In this document: piece after piece, positions 42,357-51,183 of the stretch
Layout: each line of letters begins with the position of its first letter
Position numbering within the stretch: position 1 is the stretch's first letter
Assembly (NCBI GenBank): GCA_032718865.1
Contig: JALUTQ010000007.1
Coordinates: forward strand, 2,294,001 to 2,358,000
Direction: 5' to 3'
From: Tilletia caries
Lineage: Eukaryota; Basidiomycota; Exobasidiomycetes; Tilletiales; Tilletiaceae
Length of the DNA: 64,000 nt
The notes under the pieces: model-generated
Databases searched by the model: none
The model's input: only the letters and a program-made list of their open reading frames with translations
What the model was told of the DNA's origin: nothing
Program-made: the position numbers and the translations under genes

Positions 42357-43448
42357 ATGCGCGCCTCCAGACTCAGACTGGCTCTCACTGCCATCCTCAG
42401 CCTCGCCGCCCTCCCGGCCCTCGTGAGCGCAGTCTCGGTGCCCAATGCCGAACCCGCCTGCCAGGCCTTCCTCACCTCCCTCGACTTGGACGACAGTCTG
42501 AACGCGTGTATCGCACCCATCAACAATGCCACGGTCATCTACCAGAACAGCACCTCCAAAGCAGCCACAACAGCCTCTCTGACGCCCACCCTCCAGACCC
42601 TGTGCGCATCCGATGGACTCGTGGCCCAGTGCGACGAAGCCGCCGTCCGGAAGAACTTGTTCAACTTTTGGGGCAGTTGCCAGAATGACATCGTCAAACA
42701 GACCCCGGGAGTCTACAATGTCTATGACTTCCTCTACGTCTTGATCCCCTTCAAGAAGGCCATCTGCCAGACCGACACCGCAAACAATTACTGCCTGCTC
42801 AATGTAGCCGCTGCCGTTGGTCAAGACACCTCTGCGGCACAGCGTAGGAGCCAAATAGACGAGCAGCAGCAGGAGGAGGATGAGGATGCGAAGGATGTGG
42901 ATGTGACGAATGCGCCGGTCGAGCTCGGCGAGGACGAGGAGGATGAAGACGATAACGACATCGACGTGACCACCTCCTCCGTCGAGCAACGAAAGCGCTA
43001 CCACGCCGGCCTAGCAGCCCGTCTCCGCACCCGCTTCGTCGCAAAACGCCAATCCGACTACGAGATCAGCAGCGAAGCAGGCCAGGAAGACAACAGCACC
43101 AAGCCAAACAACAACATCGCCTTCCTCTTCGTCCAACCAAGTTCATCCAAGGACATCCTCTGCTCCGAATGCACCCGCAACATCCTCGCCTCCTACATCC
43201 AGTTCGAAATCTCCGTGCCCTATGCGGTCGGCCTGTCGAGCTCGCTCTTCCTGCGCGGACAGAGCGCGCTGTATGCGAAGACGAAGGAGGTCTGTGGGAC
43301 TTCGTTCGCAGATGATATTGATCATCAGTCGGGGGTGTATGTCTTCAAGAAGGTCGGCGCGGGGCGGAGGAGGATGGTGGGGGGTTCGGTGGCGGCGGTG
43401 ATGGTGCCTGCGTTGGTCGTCGGTGGGCTGGCAATGTTTGTGCTGTGA
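42357..43448 (+). CDS. Secreted GPI-anchored wall protein of unknown function (DUF7729-like)
   Basis: Intronless, 363 aa from ATG 42357. The N terminus (MRASRLRLALTAILSLAALP) is a clear signal peptide with cleavage near ALVSA. Two Cys-rich halves follow: about residues 35-160 (CQAFLTSL, LFNFWGSC, YDFLYVLIPFKKAICQ, NYCL) and 255-330 (LCSECTRNILASYIQF, VCGTSF). Between them is a very acidic linker (EDEEDEDDNDIDV). The C terminus is a short hydrophobic segment after GRRRMVGGSV, consistent with a GPI-anchor signal. The layout matches basidiomycete proteins annotated DUF7729. Several NxS/T sites suggest N-glycosylation. Molecular role unknown; probably cell surface. Confidence 0.8.
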   Translation: MRASRLRLALTAILSLAALPALVSAVSVPNAEPACQAFLTSLDLDDSLNACIAPINNATVIYQNSTSKAATTASLTPTLQTLCASDGLVAQCDEAAVRKNLFNFWGSCQNDIVKQTPGVYNVYDFLYVLIPFKKAICQTDTANNYCLLNVAAAVGQDTSAAQRRSQIDEQQQEEDEDAKDVDVTNAPVELGEDEEDEDDNDIDVTTSSVEQRKRYHAGLAARLRTRFVAKRQSDYEISSEAGQEDNSTKPNNNIAFLFVQPSSSKDILCSECTRNILASYIQFEISVPYAVGLSSSLFLRGQSALYAKTKEVCGTSFADDIDHQSGVYVFKKVGAGRRRMVGGSVAAVMVPALVVGGLAMFVL

Positions 43449-44117
43449 TAGGAAGTCTCGGACCTTTGGGGAAGGCCGGTTCCTTCCTTCTGCTCTCTCT
43501 CTTTTTCTCACTGTTTCTCCTTCTTGCGCCTCATCGAGCCCACCCTTTCTCTCTCTCTCCTTTACCCCTTACCTTTGCTATTGCCACGGAACATTCCCTA
43601 TCTTCCCCTTGCCATATTATCCCCTCCTTCTCCGCTTCAAGCAGAGGGGTTCCTTGAATGGAAAAGCTCGCACTTCCTGACTGGAAAGTGGCGCGCGTGA
43701 AGTGGAGGCTGATCTTTATGTACGTCCGCTTTGTCCGGCCCCCGGCGAGGTGAACACCGCCGGCCATCCGCCGTCCGCGATATCCACGGTCCAGTCGTTG
43801 GGAGGCCATTTGGAGTTGGTCAGGAGCGAGGGGGACCGGGCGAGGGAGCGAGGAGAGAGAGCGAGGAGTGAACGGGGGAAGCGGCTCAAGGCGTGGGAGC
43901 CTGGAGTCATACTGGGTGCTCGCTGCTCGGGCCTCGGGGCCTGTACGATACTGACTGTGTTTCGTTCCCTGTGAGAGCAGACCGACTGGGGGTCGGGGGA
44001 GCTGGCTGACAGCATGAAGCATGAAGGGTACATAAACCATCGCCTCCTGCTCACCATGCTCACTGACCACCACCACAATCCCCCTTCTTCCCCTCCCCCT
44101 CCCACAGCCGAACGAAG
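43449..44117. other. Upstream region of the flavocytochrome b2 gene
   Basis: It is pyrimidine-rich near 43490-43640. A frame at 43702-43974 ends at a GTGAGA donor (43971) and would splice in frame through an acceptor at 44107 into the b2 coding region. It may be a 5' UTR exon or an alternative N terminus. Confidence 0.4.
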
Positions 44118-45647
44118 ATGGGCAGCACACTCCACTACGACGAAGTAGCCAAGCACAACAGCAACGACGACTGCTGGGTCATCGTCCACGGCGAGGTCTG
44201 GGACGTCACCGACTTCCTCCCCGACCATCCGGGCGGATCGAAGATCATCCTCAAGTACGCCGGTAAGGACGCCACCGAGGAGTACGAGCCCATCCACCCG
44301 CCGGGCACCCTCCAGGACAACCTTCCCAAGGACAAGCTCAAGGGCAAGGTCGACCCCGCCACCATCCCCAAGGAGGTCGCTACTGCTTCTGCGGAGAAGA
44401 AGATCTCAGCGCAGGAAGCCCTCGAGAAGAACGGCGAGATCCCGCCGCTGGAGCTCTGTCTGAACCTGTACGACTTCGAAGTCATCGCCAAGCGCGTGCT
44501 CAAGCCGGCCGCATGGGCGTACTACTCCTCCGGCGCGGACGACGAAGTCACCATGCGGGACAACGCCCGCGCCTTCGGTCGGATCTGGTTCCGGCCTCGC
44601 ATCCTGCGGAACGTCTCCGCGGTCAACTACTCCACCACGCTCCTCGGTCATAAGTCCAGCATGCCCATCTACATCACCGCCACCGCGCTCGGCAAGCTCG
44701 GCCATCCGGACGGGGAGAAGAACTTGACGATCGCAGCGGGACACGAGGACATCATCCAGATGATCCCGACGTTAGCCTCGTGCAGCTTTGACGAGATCGT
44801 CGATGCGCGTGTGCATCCCGGCCAAGTGCAGTTCCTGCAGCTGTACGTAAACTCCAAGCGGGAACAGACCGAGAAGATCGTGAAGAACGCGGAGGCTCGC
44901 GGCGTGAAGGCGCTCTTTATCACCGTCGACGCGCCGCAGTTGGGTCGCAGGGAGAAGGACATGCGGATGAAGTTCGACGACGTCGGCTCTCGCGTGCAGA
45001 ATGACTCCAAGGACAACGTCGACAGGTCCCAGGGCGCCGCACGTGCCATTTCTTCTTTCATCGACCCCTCGCTCAACTGGGACGACATCCCCTGGCTGCG
45101 CTCCCTAACCCGCATGCCGCTCATCCTAAAGGGTGTCCAAACGTGGGAAGACGCAGTCCTAGCTGCCGAACGGGGCCTGAACGGCGTCGTACTCTCCAAC
45201 CACGGCGGACGACAGCTGGACTATGCCCGGAGCGGGATTGAGGTCCTGCCGGAAGTCGTGGACGCCCTTACGAAGCGGGGTCTCTTCCCGAACCCGCAAT
45301 TCCAAATCTTCGTAGACGGCGGCGTACGACGCGCCTCCGACGTCCTCAAAGCCGTCGCCCTCGGCGCAACCGCAGTCGGAATCGGCCGGCCCTTCCTATA
45401 CGCCTACTCCGCCGGCTACGGCTGGAAAGGCGTGCAACATGCCATCCGGCTGCTCAAGGCCGAGATGGAGATGAATATGCGGTTGATCGGGGCGCCGAAC
45501 TTGAGGGATTTGGTGCCCGAGATGGTGGATATTAGGGCGTTGGGGTTGCACACGAGTGATGTGCCGTCGCATACGGGGGGTGCGATTTATCAGAAGATGG
45601 CGACGGCGGTGGGCATGCCGGATGAGCCTAGTAGGGGCAAGCTCTGA
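44118..45647 (+). CDS. CYB2: Flavocytochrome b2, L-lactate dehydrogenase (cytochrome)
   Basis: It oxidises L-lactate to pyruvate and passes electrons through FMN and heme b to cytochrome c. Intronless, 509 aa. The N-terminal cytochrome b5 domain has heme ligands His37 (in DHPGG) and His60 (EPIHPPG). The FMN alpha-hydroxy-acid dehydrogenase domain starts near residue 112 and carries YYSSGADDEVT, PIYITATALGKLGHPDGE, FITVDAPQLGRREKDMR, the catalytic His/Arg in VVLSNHGGRQLDYARSG, and the phosphate-binding FVDGGVRRASDVLKA and GIGRPFLYA. The ATG at 44118 begins directly at the b5 domain, so no presequence for the intermembrane space is visible unless the upstream exon is used. The alternative, another 2-hydroxy-acid oxidase with a b5 domain, cannot be excluded. 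Confidence 0.94.
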   Translation: MGSTLHYDEVAKHNSNDDCWVIVHGEVWDVTDFLPDHPGGSKIILKYAGKDATEEYEPIHPPGTLQDNLPKDKLKGKVDPATIPKEVATASAEKKISAQEALEKNGEIPPLELCLNLYDFEVIAKRVLKPAAWAYYSSGADDEVTMRDNARAFGRIWFRPRILRNVSAVNYSTTLLGHKSSMPIYITATALGKLGHPDGEKNLTIAAGHEDIIQMIPTLASCSFDEIVDARVHPGQVQFLQLYVNSKREQTEKIVKNAEARGVKALFITVDAPQLGRREKDMRMKFDDVGSRVQNDSKDNVDRSQGAARAISSFIDPSLNWDDIPWLRSLTRMPLILKGVQTWEDAVLAAERGLNGVVLSNHGGRQLDYARSGIEVLPEVVDALTKRGLFPNPQFQIFVDGGVRRASDVLKAVALGATAVGIGRPFLYAYSAGYGWKGVQHAIRLLKAEMEMNMRLIGAPNLRDLVPEMVDIRALGLHTSDVPSHTGGAIYQKMATAVGMPDEPSRGKL

Positions 45648-45898
45648 TGCTACCTCACTCACTCGCCGTTGGGGACTTTTCTGTAACACACTCTCCTCCC
45701 CTCCTCTTCCCCCTCCTCAGGAATGCCAATGTATCATCTCGTCGCCAAGTGCGCTTCCATTGCATCATGCTTTACCACCCTGACACGGGAACTTTTAGGT
45801 CCTGAAGACACAACCAGGGACAGTTTAGTTTGCCCATTGCGATGTACATGTATGGCACCTATCCATCTATAGAAATACAAAAGGGACAACCGCCCGGC

Positions 45899-48145
45899 TC
45901 ATCCAACTCCATACGACCTCACGACCGAAAAGACAAAAGGTTTTGTATGCACAAGCGGCAGACCCAACCGCTCCCCATTCCCCAGATGAATACTCTCATA
46001 CCGCTCCAACTCGAGCCGGTTCCACCTCCCCCTGCCCGTCGACTTCACGCCGAACACCATCCGGAAGGCGTACTTGGGGAGCGAGCGGTCGCGGAGGTCT
46101 GTTAGGAGCAGTTTTGGTTGAGCGGCGGGGGGGGAGGAGGAGGAGGGAGGGTGGGTGAGGGGGAGGTGTTCGTCGTCGGTTGAGTACTCGTGGAAGGTTT
46201 CTTCTTCTTCTTCGTCGTCGTCGTCGTCGTCGTCGCCGTCTTCTTCGGCCCCGTCCAGATAGGCGTCTTCGAGCAGGAGGTTATCCATCCCCTGCGCCAA
46301 CCCATCCTCCGCAGCCCCTCCCTCAACCGGGCCCTGATCGATCCTTCTCCCCCTCCTTCTTCTCCGCCGCCTTCCCGCCCCTTCCTGCTCCGGCAAGCCC
46401 CAAGGAAAGAACCTCCACCGCCCCACACAAAGCCCCTTCCTCTTCCACCCGCCCTCCATCCGTCGCACAGTCTCCGCGGGCCCATCCGTCGTCAACAGAC
46501 TCAAGGCCGTCCCATCAGGCAACAACCTGATGGAGCGATAGAACTCGACGACATGCACCACGGAGATCCACACGTTCTCGGTCGACTGGCCCGGACGGGT
46601 ATATCGGCAGGGGGAGATATAGCACCCGTTCATCCTCAGCCGCGGGTGTTCGATCCAGAGCGTTCGCCAGTCGTTCGAATGCAGCCTGTAGAGCGTGTTC
46701 CAGAGTTGAGTTTTTTGGAGCTCGGTTAGACGAGGTGGGATTAGGGGTGGGAGTAGGGTTGTCGTTGTGCAGAGTCGCCAGAGGGAGCGGTCTGCTGTTA
46801 GGATTCGCCATTTTGCGCAGGTGCGTCCGAGAGTTTCGAGGGAGGGGATGTCGGGCAATGCTAGGTTCATAGCCAGACCGAGTGGGTGGGCGTGAGAAAT
46901 TGTGGACGAAGTCGGAGCTGCTTGCCCCTGCCCCTGCTGGTGGTTGTGGCCATGCTCGTGTTGTTTCCCTGCCACATTCACACCCCCTCCTAGGGTAGGA
47001 GCACCAGGGACGGAATGCAACCCAATAGGCAAAGGCAACTTCTCGCCCCTCCTGCCACGGGGCCTAACCACCTCCATCGCAATCGCCAACAGAAGCTCAT
47101 CCGGCAATCTAGCAAGCGGGCACGGCTTACTCTCGTCGAGCGGCTGGAAGACGAGCGCGTTGGCGGTGCTGCTACTTCCGCGCGGTTCTGTCGAGTTTGA
47201 GATCGTTTGCGCTCGTTCCGGTCGGGGATCTCGGATGAGACGCTCGAGGATGGGGAGGAGGGTGTTGGTACTCCCCTTAACCGCGGGCAGGTTGAAGATG
47301 AGTTGCTGCTGCCCCTGCCGCCCTGAGGTAGTCGGAGCGGTGTAGCGGTTGTGCGTGGGCGAGGAGGAGGTGGAGGCTGGTATTAAGGGTGCGCGGGGAA
47401 GAGGCTCGTTCCTGGTGATTGTTGGGGAGACCTGATGGTTCACTTCCGGCAGAGGTTGGATGGGAGCTACGGGGGACGTGTGCGGCGTGCTCAACTCGGA
47501 CTTGACGATGGAAGCAGACTCTGCATTACCATCGGTATCCGGCTCGAGGGATGTCCTGAGGAGGGCGAGGAGGGGCTGATCAAGAAGAGCGCGTACGTCG
47601 ATGCTGTCGGCATGTTTCGCCTTGCCTTTCTGAGCTGATGGCGAGTCGGTGATTAGGAGGGCAGCACAGGCACGGTGGTAGAGGGCGTCTGGTCTATCGT
47701 GAGACTTGAAGGCGCGGCGGTATGACTCGAGAGCGGTGTTGAGGTCGTGCTTGCGTTCTGCGAGGACGGCGGTGGTGTATGCGTGCAGGGCCGAGTACGC
47801 GTTTTTGTTGGTAGAGGAGGTGGATCCCTGTAGTTCTTGTTTCCACTGCTCACGGAAGCGCTGGAGCTCATCTTCGCCGCCGCCGCTGCCATCGCCAGGG
47901 CTGTTCATGCTGAAGCTGAGATCTGTGCTGAGCTGTCCTTGCTGGGAAGGGAAGGTGGTCGCCTGATGGTGATGGTGATGGTGATGGTGATGGTGTTGGG
48001 TGGGGCGAGACCCCAAGACGCTATGAGACCCTGTGACCCTGTTTGAGACTTCTGAGTCATGGCTCCCTCCTTTTCTGCCGAGTGCCGAGCTCATCTGCAA
48101 GGTCGCCCTCCTCATCGCCATCGCCATCGCCATCGCCACCAACAT
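45899..48145 (-). CDS. F-box protein of the Hrt3/Pof7/FBXO9 type
   Basis: A substrate receptor of SCF ubiquitin ligases by family. One open frame of up to 748 aa. A more likely start is the ATG at 47908 (MNSPGDGSGGG), after a His-rich stretch encoded by (GATGGT)n at 47964-47998. Residues about 130-180 form a TPR-like helix pair (YTTAVLAERKHDLNTALESY). The F-box lies near CPLARLPDELLLAIAMEVV and continues at LETLGRTCAKWRILTADRSLWR. The family-specific block is PRLRMNGCYISPCRYTRPGQ with FYRSIRLLPDGTALSLLTT. Acidic and basic low-complexity inserts interrupt the second half. It ends VRSYGVG at 45899 and is convergent with CYB2. Confidence 0.85.
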   Translation of the reverse strand: MLVAMAMAMAMRRATLQMSSALGRKGGSHDSEVSNRVTGSHSVLGSRPTQHHHHHHHHHHQATTFPSQQGQLSTDLSFSMNSPGDGSGGGEDELQRFREQWKQELQGSTSSTNKNAYSALHAYTTAVLAERKHDLNTALESYRRAFKSHDRPDALYHRACAALLITDSPSAQKGKAKHADSIDVRALLDQPLLALLRTSLEPDTDGNAESASIVKSELSTPHTSPVAPIQPLPEVNHQVSPTITRNEPLPRAPLIPASTSSSPTHNRYTAPTTSGRQGQQQLIFNLPAVKGSTNTLLPILERLIRDPRPERAQTISNSTEPRGSSSTANALVFQPLDESKPCPLARLPDELLLAIAMEVVRPRGRRGEKLPLPIGLHSVPGAPTLGGGVNVAGKQHEHGHNHQQGQGQAAPTSSTISHAHPLGLAMNLALPDIPSLETLGRTCAKWRILTADRSLWRLCTTTTLLPPLIPPRLTELQKTQLWNTLYRLHSNDWRTLWIEHPRLRMNGCYISPCRYTRPGQSTENVWISVVHVVEFYRSIRLLPDGTALSLLTTDGPAETVRRMEGGWKRKGLCVGRWRFFPWGLPEQEGAGRRRRRRRGRRIDQGPVEGGAAEDGLAQGMDNLLLEDAYLDGAEEDGDDDDDDDEEEEETFHEYSTDDEHLPLTHPPSSSSPPAAQPKLLLTDLRDRSLPKYAFRMVFGVKSTGRGRWNRLELERYESIHLGNGERLGLPLVHTKPFVFSVVRSYGVG

Positions 48146-48241
48146 CGCCCCTCTCGTTCGTGCCTGTCTACCTGCTGCTTACTACTTATCATCACCCCCC
48201 CCCTTTCGTGCCTCCCCCACTCCCCACTCCCACTCCCCAGC

Positions 48242-49893
48242 GATGTGCGCAATCAACTCCCGCCGCTCCGACAAGATGCTCAACGCAGCATCAACAGAGG
48301 CATACCGCTCCCAGATGCGATTCCGACACGGCGCCGTCATCACAAAGGGAGGCAAGCTACTCGCCACGGGCCATAACCACGTACGCACTCGTTTCAGCGG
48401 GCCGCTCGCTTCCAATGATGCTATCGTCTTGCCCTTCGAGGGCGCGGCCGAGGTGGCCTTCCAGAGCCAGTCCTACCCTAACAACAACTCGGCTTCGTCT
48501 GCACCATCCTCGGCGGCCTCATCATCTGACACTGGACATCCATCGGGATCATCAGGATCACATACAGCTTCCGGATCATCCTCCTCATCCGCTACATCCA
48601 CAGCCTCGGCCCAATCACATTCAACCGCTTCAACTTCCACCTCTTCACAATCATCCGCAGACACATCAACTTCCACTTCCACATCCTCCTCCTCTTTTTC
48701 AGCCTCGTCAAATTCCAACAGTAATAGCGGAAATAGCGGCGGAGGAGGAGGGCATAGCGTCGGACAACACTCCTTCAGCATGCACGCCGAGATGCACGCA
48801 ATCACCCTCGCCCTCCGCGGCGCCCGTCCACAACGACACAAGTCACACCTCTCCATAGATCCACACGCAGCCGCACTCGCCCTCGCATCCTCCTCCTCCT
48901 TCTCCTCCTCCTCCAACACGGCCCCATCATCATCCAGCAAGCCAAAGTCGTCGATGAGCTCGTCGAATGCCAATACCGCTGCCGCTGCGGCGGGCCGGCA
49001 CCATTCTTCTTCGGCTTTGACGCCCCAGGCTCCGTGGTGGCTTAAACCCCGCGGCAGAGTCCGACGTGGGGAAGAAGAAGAAGAAGACTGGGAAGGGTGG
49101 AAAGAAGGAGGGTGGCGCTCGCAAGGTCGTCGTCACGCACACCCAATCGCCTCCTTCGTATACCAACAACTCATCATCGGCAGCAGCGGCCACTGCGGCT
49201 ATGGCACCGCCTTCCGATAGTGGCTTCGGCGCACCCTCGCCACGGGTACGAGGCGCGGATATGTACGTCGTCCGTCTCCTGCAAGATGCCGAGTCCAAGG
49301 CGCGCGCACGGGCGAAGAGGCGCGCTTTGACCACCGGTAGTAGCACGGGTAACCCACAACAACAACAACAACACCACCGCACGCCCGCTGGATGGCCCCA
49401 GCATGAGGCTTTGGAGTACGGCAGTGGTGGGAGGGAGCCCAAGTACGCTGATTCGAGGCCTTGTTGGAGATGTTTGAAGTGGATGGAGTGGGCGGGGATC
49501 AAGCGTGTCTTTTGGACCGATGAGAATGGAGTGGTGCGTATTTTTCTTCGTACTCTCCTTTCCCATTGCACCCCTTGGCTGACTCAAAAATTTCTTTCTT
49601 TCGCTACACAGTGGGAAGGCGCGAAAGTCGTCCAACTCCTCTACGGGCCCTTCCCCGCCCCGCCCCCGCCCTCGCTCTCCTCACGAACGTCCTCCGACGC
49701 CGACTCCGACACGGACACGAGCTCGGGCCCTCGGCAACAGGTGGTGGCGCCGTCGTACCCGGCCATCCATATCACGCGGTACGAGCAGGCTGCCATCGTG
49801 CAGGCTGCGAGGGCTGCTATTGCCGGTGGGGGTGGGGGAGGGGCAGGGGGTGGACAGGGCTCTTCTCATCATCGGAAGAAGGGCCGGTCGTGA
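48242..49893 (+). CDS. CDA-fold (cytidine/deoxycytidylate deaminase-like) protein with large Ser-rich insert
   Basis: The start MCAINSRRSDKMLNAASTEA leads into SQMRFRHGAVITKGGKLLAT, the first strands of the deaminase fold. The zinc-binding/catalytic motif is HAEMHAI (His and proton-shuttling Glu), and the second zinc motif is RPCWRCLKWM with CxxC. Between the first strands and HAE lie about 110 residues of Ser/Thr low complexity. Between HAE and CxxC are more than 200 residues, including KKKKK and Q runs. The frame changes between about 49030 and 49066, by an unidentified intron or a frameshift. A GTGCGT...CACAG intron (about 49535-49611) precedes WEGAKVVQLLYGPF. Substrate unknown; a nucleotide or RNA base deaminase is inference. 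Confidence 0.7.
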
Positions 49894-49926
49894 GGGGGTC
49901 CCTTCCGGTTGGTGGTTCTGTATTTC

Positions 49927-49962
<36 letters not shown>

Positions 49963-50572
49963 GGGTCTCTCACAACCTACTGCTTTCCCCCCTTTGCCTC
50001 GCGGGATTTTCTTTGTTCCCTTTCACTCCCCGCCACTATATACATATCTAGTCTCCCTTGTTCACGGTTGCCCCCCTTCCGCCCGGTTTATATGTGTCTT
50101 TTCTATGACGTTGAACACGATTTGGTGGTACAGTTGTGGCGACTTTGAGGGTATCCGGTGGCGTATAGTCCAGGGCGAGAGGTCCACGGTTGCTGTGCTG
50201 AGCTGAGCTGAGCTGAGCTGAGCTGGAGGCTTCGACCGGATTGTCATCGCCTCTTGGTGCGAGTCTCACGTTCGCCTGAGAGGGGATCGTCCGTCCGTTC
50301 GCATGGAGGTCTGGGACCAAGGGGATCCTTGGGCGGCAGGCCTGCTTGCCCTCCTGAGAAGCTCGAGGAAGACGTGCCTTGATTCGGTCGCTGGGTGATG
50401 AGTTCCCGAGCATTTGCCACTCCTTTCCCCCATCCCCCAAGGAGGCTCCAACCAAAGAAGCGACCCTTGGTAGCGAAAGAAACACCAAGTCGAGAGAAGG
50501 TCCGCAGGCGTCCGCCAAAAGCGCAGGATGGTGTGGTAGTGTGTCGTCGTCGAAAGAGAGAGAAAAATCCCT
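49894..50572. other. Convergent intergenic region with simple repeats
   Basis: It holds a (CT)n run at about 49931-49959 and a pentanucleotide (TGAGC)n run at about 50197-50225. A 156-codon minus-strand frame (50048-50518) has no family resemblance and is not called. Confidence 0.5.
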
Positions 50573-50944
50573 TCATTGCCGACCTTCCTGCTGTTGCCGC
50601 TGCTCCAAGAACGCCTTCGTAGGCTGCACACTCTGGAAAACCCTCTCCCTCTCCCGATTCCTCCTCAAGTCCTCAACCCTCGCCTCAGGCGTGGCCTGAC
50701 TGGGCGGTAACGGTGGGGCCTGCACCTGCGCCTGCACCTGCGCCTGCACCTGCGCCTGCACCTGCTCCCCCGCTTCTTGTTGTGCGGCAGCAGCAGCGCG
50801 TTTGGCGTCCAAGCGCGCCTGGTCACGCACGACGCCTTGGTACATGTTCTCGCGCTCGGCGGATTGTTGGTAGTGTACGCCGACGACGACGAGGGTGGAG
50901 AGGGCGGCGGAGAGGAGGAAGGTTGATTTGGCGGCGCGTGACAT
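50573..50944 (-). CDS. PET117: Pet117-like mitochondrial cytochrome c oxidase assembly factor
   Basis: Pet117 couples heme a synthase to cytochrome oxidase assembly at the inner membrane. The frame is 123 aa. Residues 1-45 match the family: MSRAAKSTFLLSAALSTLVV is a single hydrophobic segment after a short basic start, followed by VGVHYQQSAERENMYQGVV. The usual protein is 70-110 aa. Here the C terminus is extended by Gln/Ala-rich sequence with four QAQV units and an Arg/Glu-rich helix. The start is fixed by the conserved MSRA. It is divergent from the gene at 51184 across a 240-bp shared upstream region. Confidence 0.85.
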   Translation of the reverse strand: MSRAAKSTFLLSAALSTLVVVGVHYQQSAERENMYQGVVRDQARLDAKRAAAAAQQEAGEQVQAQVQAQVQAQVQAPPLPPSQATPEARVEDLRRNRERERVFQSVQPTKAFLEQRQQQEGRQ

Positions 50945-51183
50945 TTTGTGGGACTTTTGTGTGTGTTGTGTGTTGTGGGAGAGTGGGAAGGGTCTGGGTA
51001 TAAGGGAGAGGAAGAAGGGAGAGGGTACGAGGGAAAAGGCTCCGAGCAGAAGCTGTCACGTCGCGTCGCGTCTTGCTCTTCCCCCCAGAAGATACACGCG
51101 CCTGGACGTCAAAGATCTCTCTCTCTCTCTCTGGCTCATCCTCTTCACCTCCAGCGAACGAAGGATCATTCTCCCAGCGCGCC

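Noticed and set aside
42213..43004. 263-codon minus-strand frame opposite the GPI-type gene
   Set aside because: Antisense of a gene with a clear signal peptide and Cys pattern. It has no independent support.
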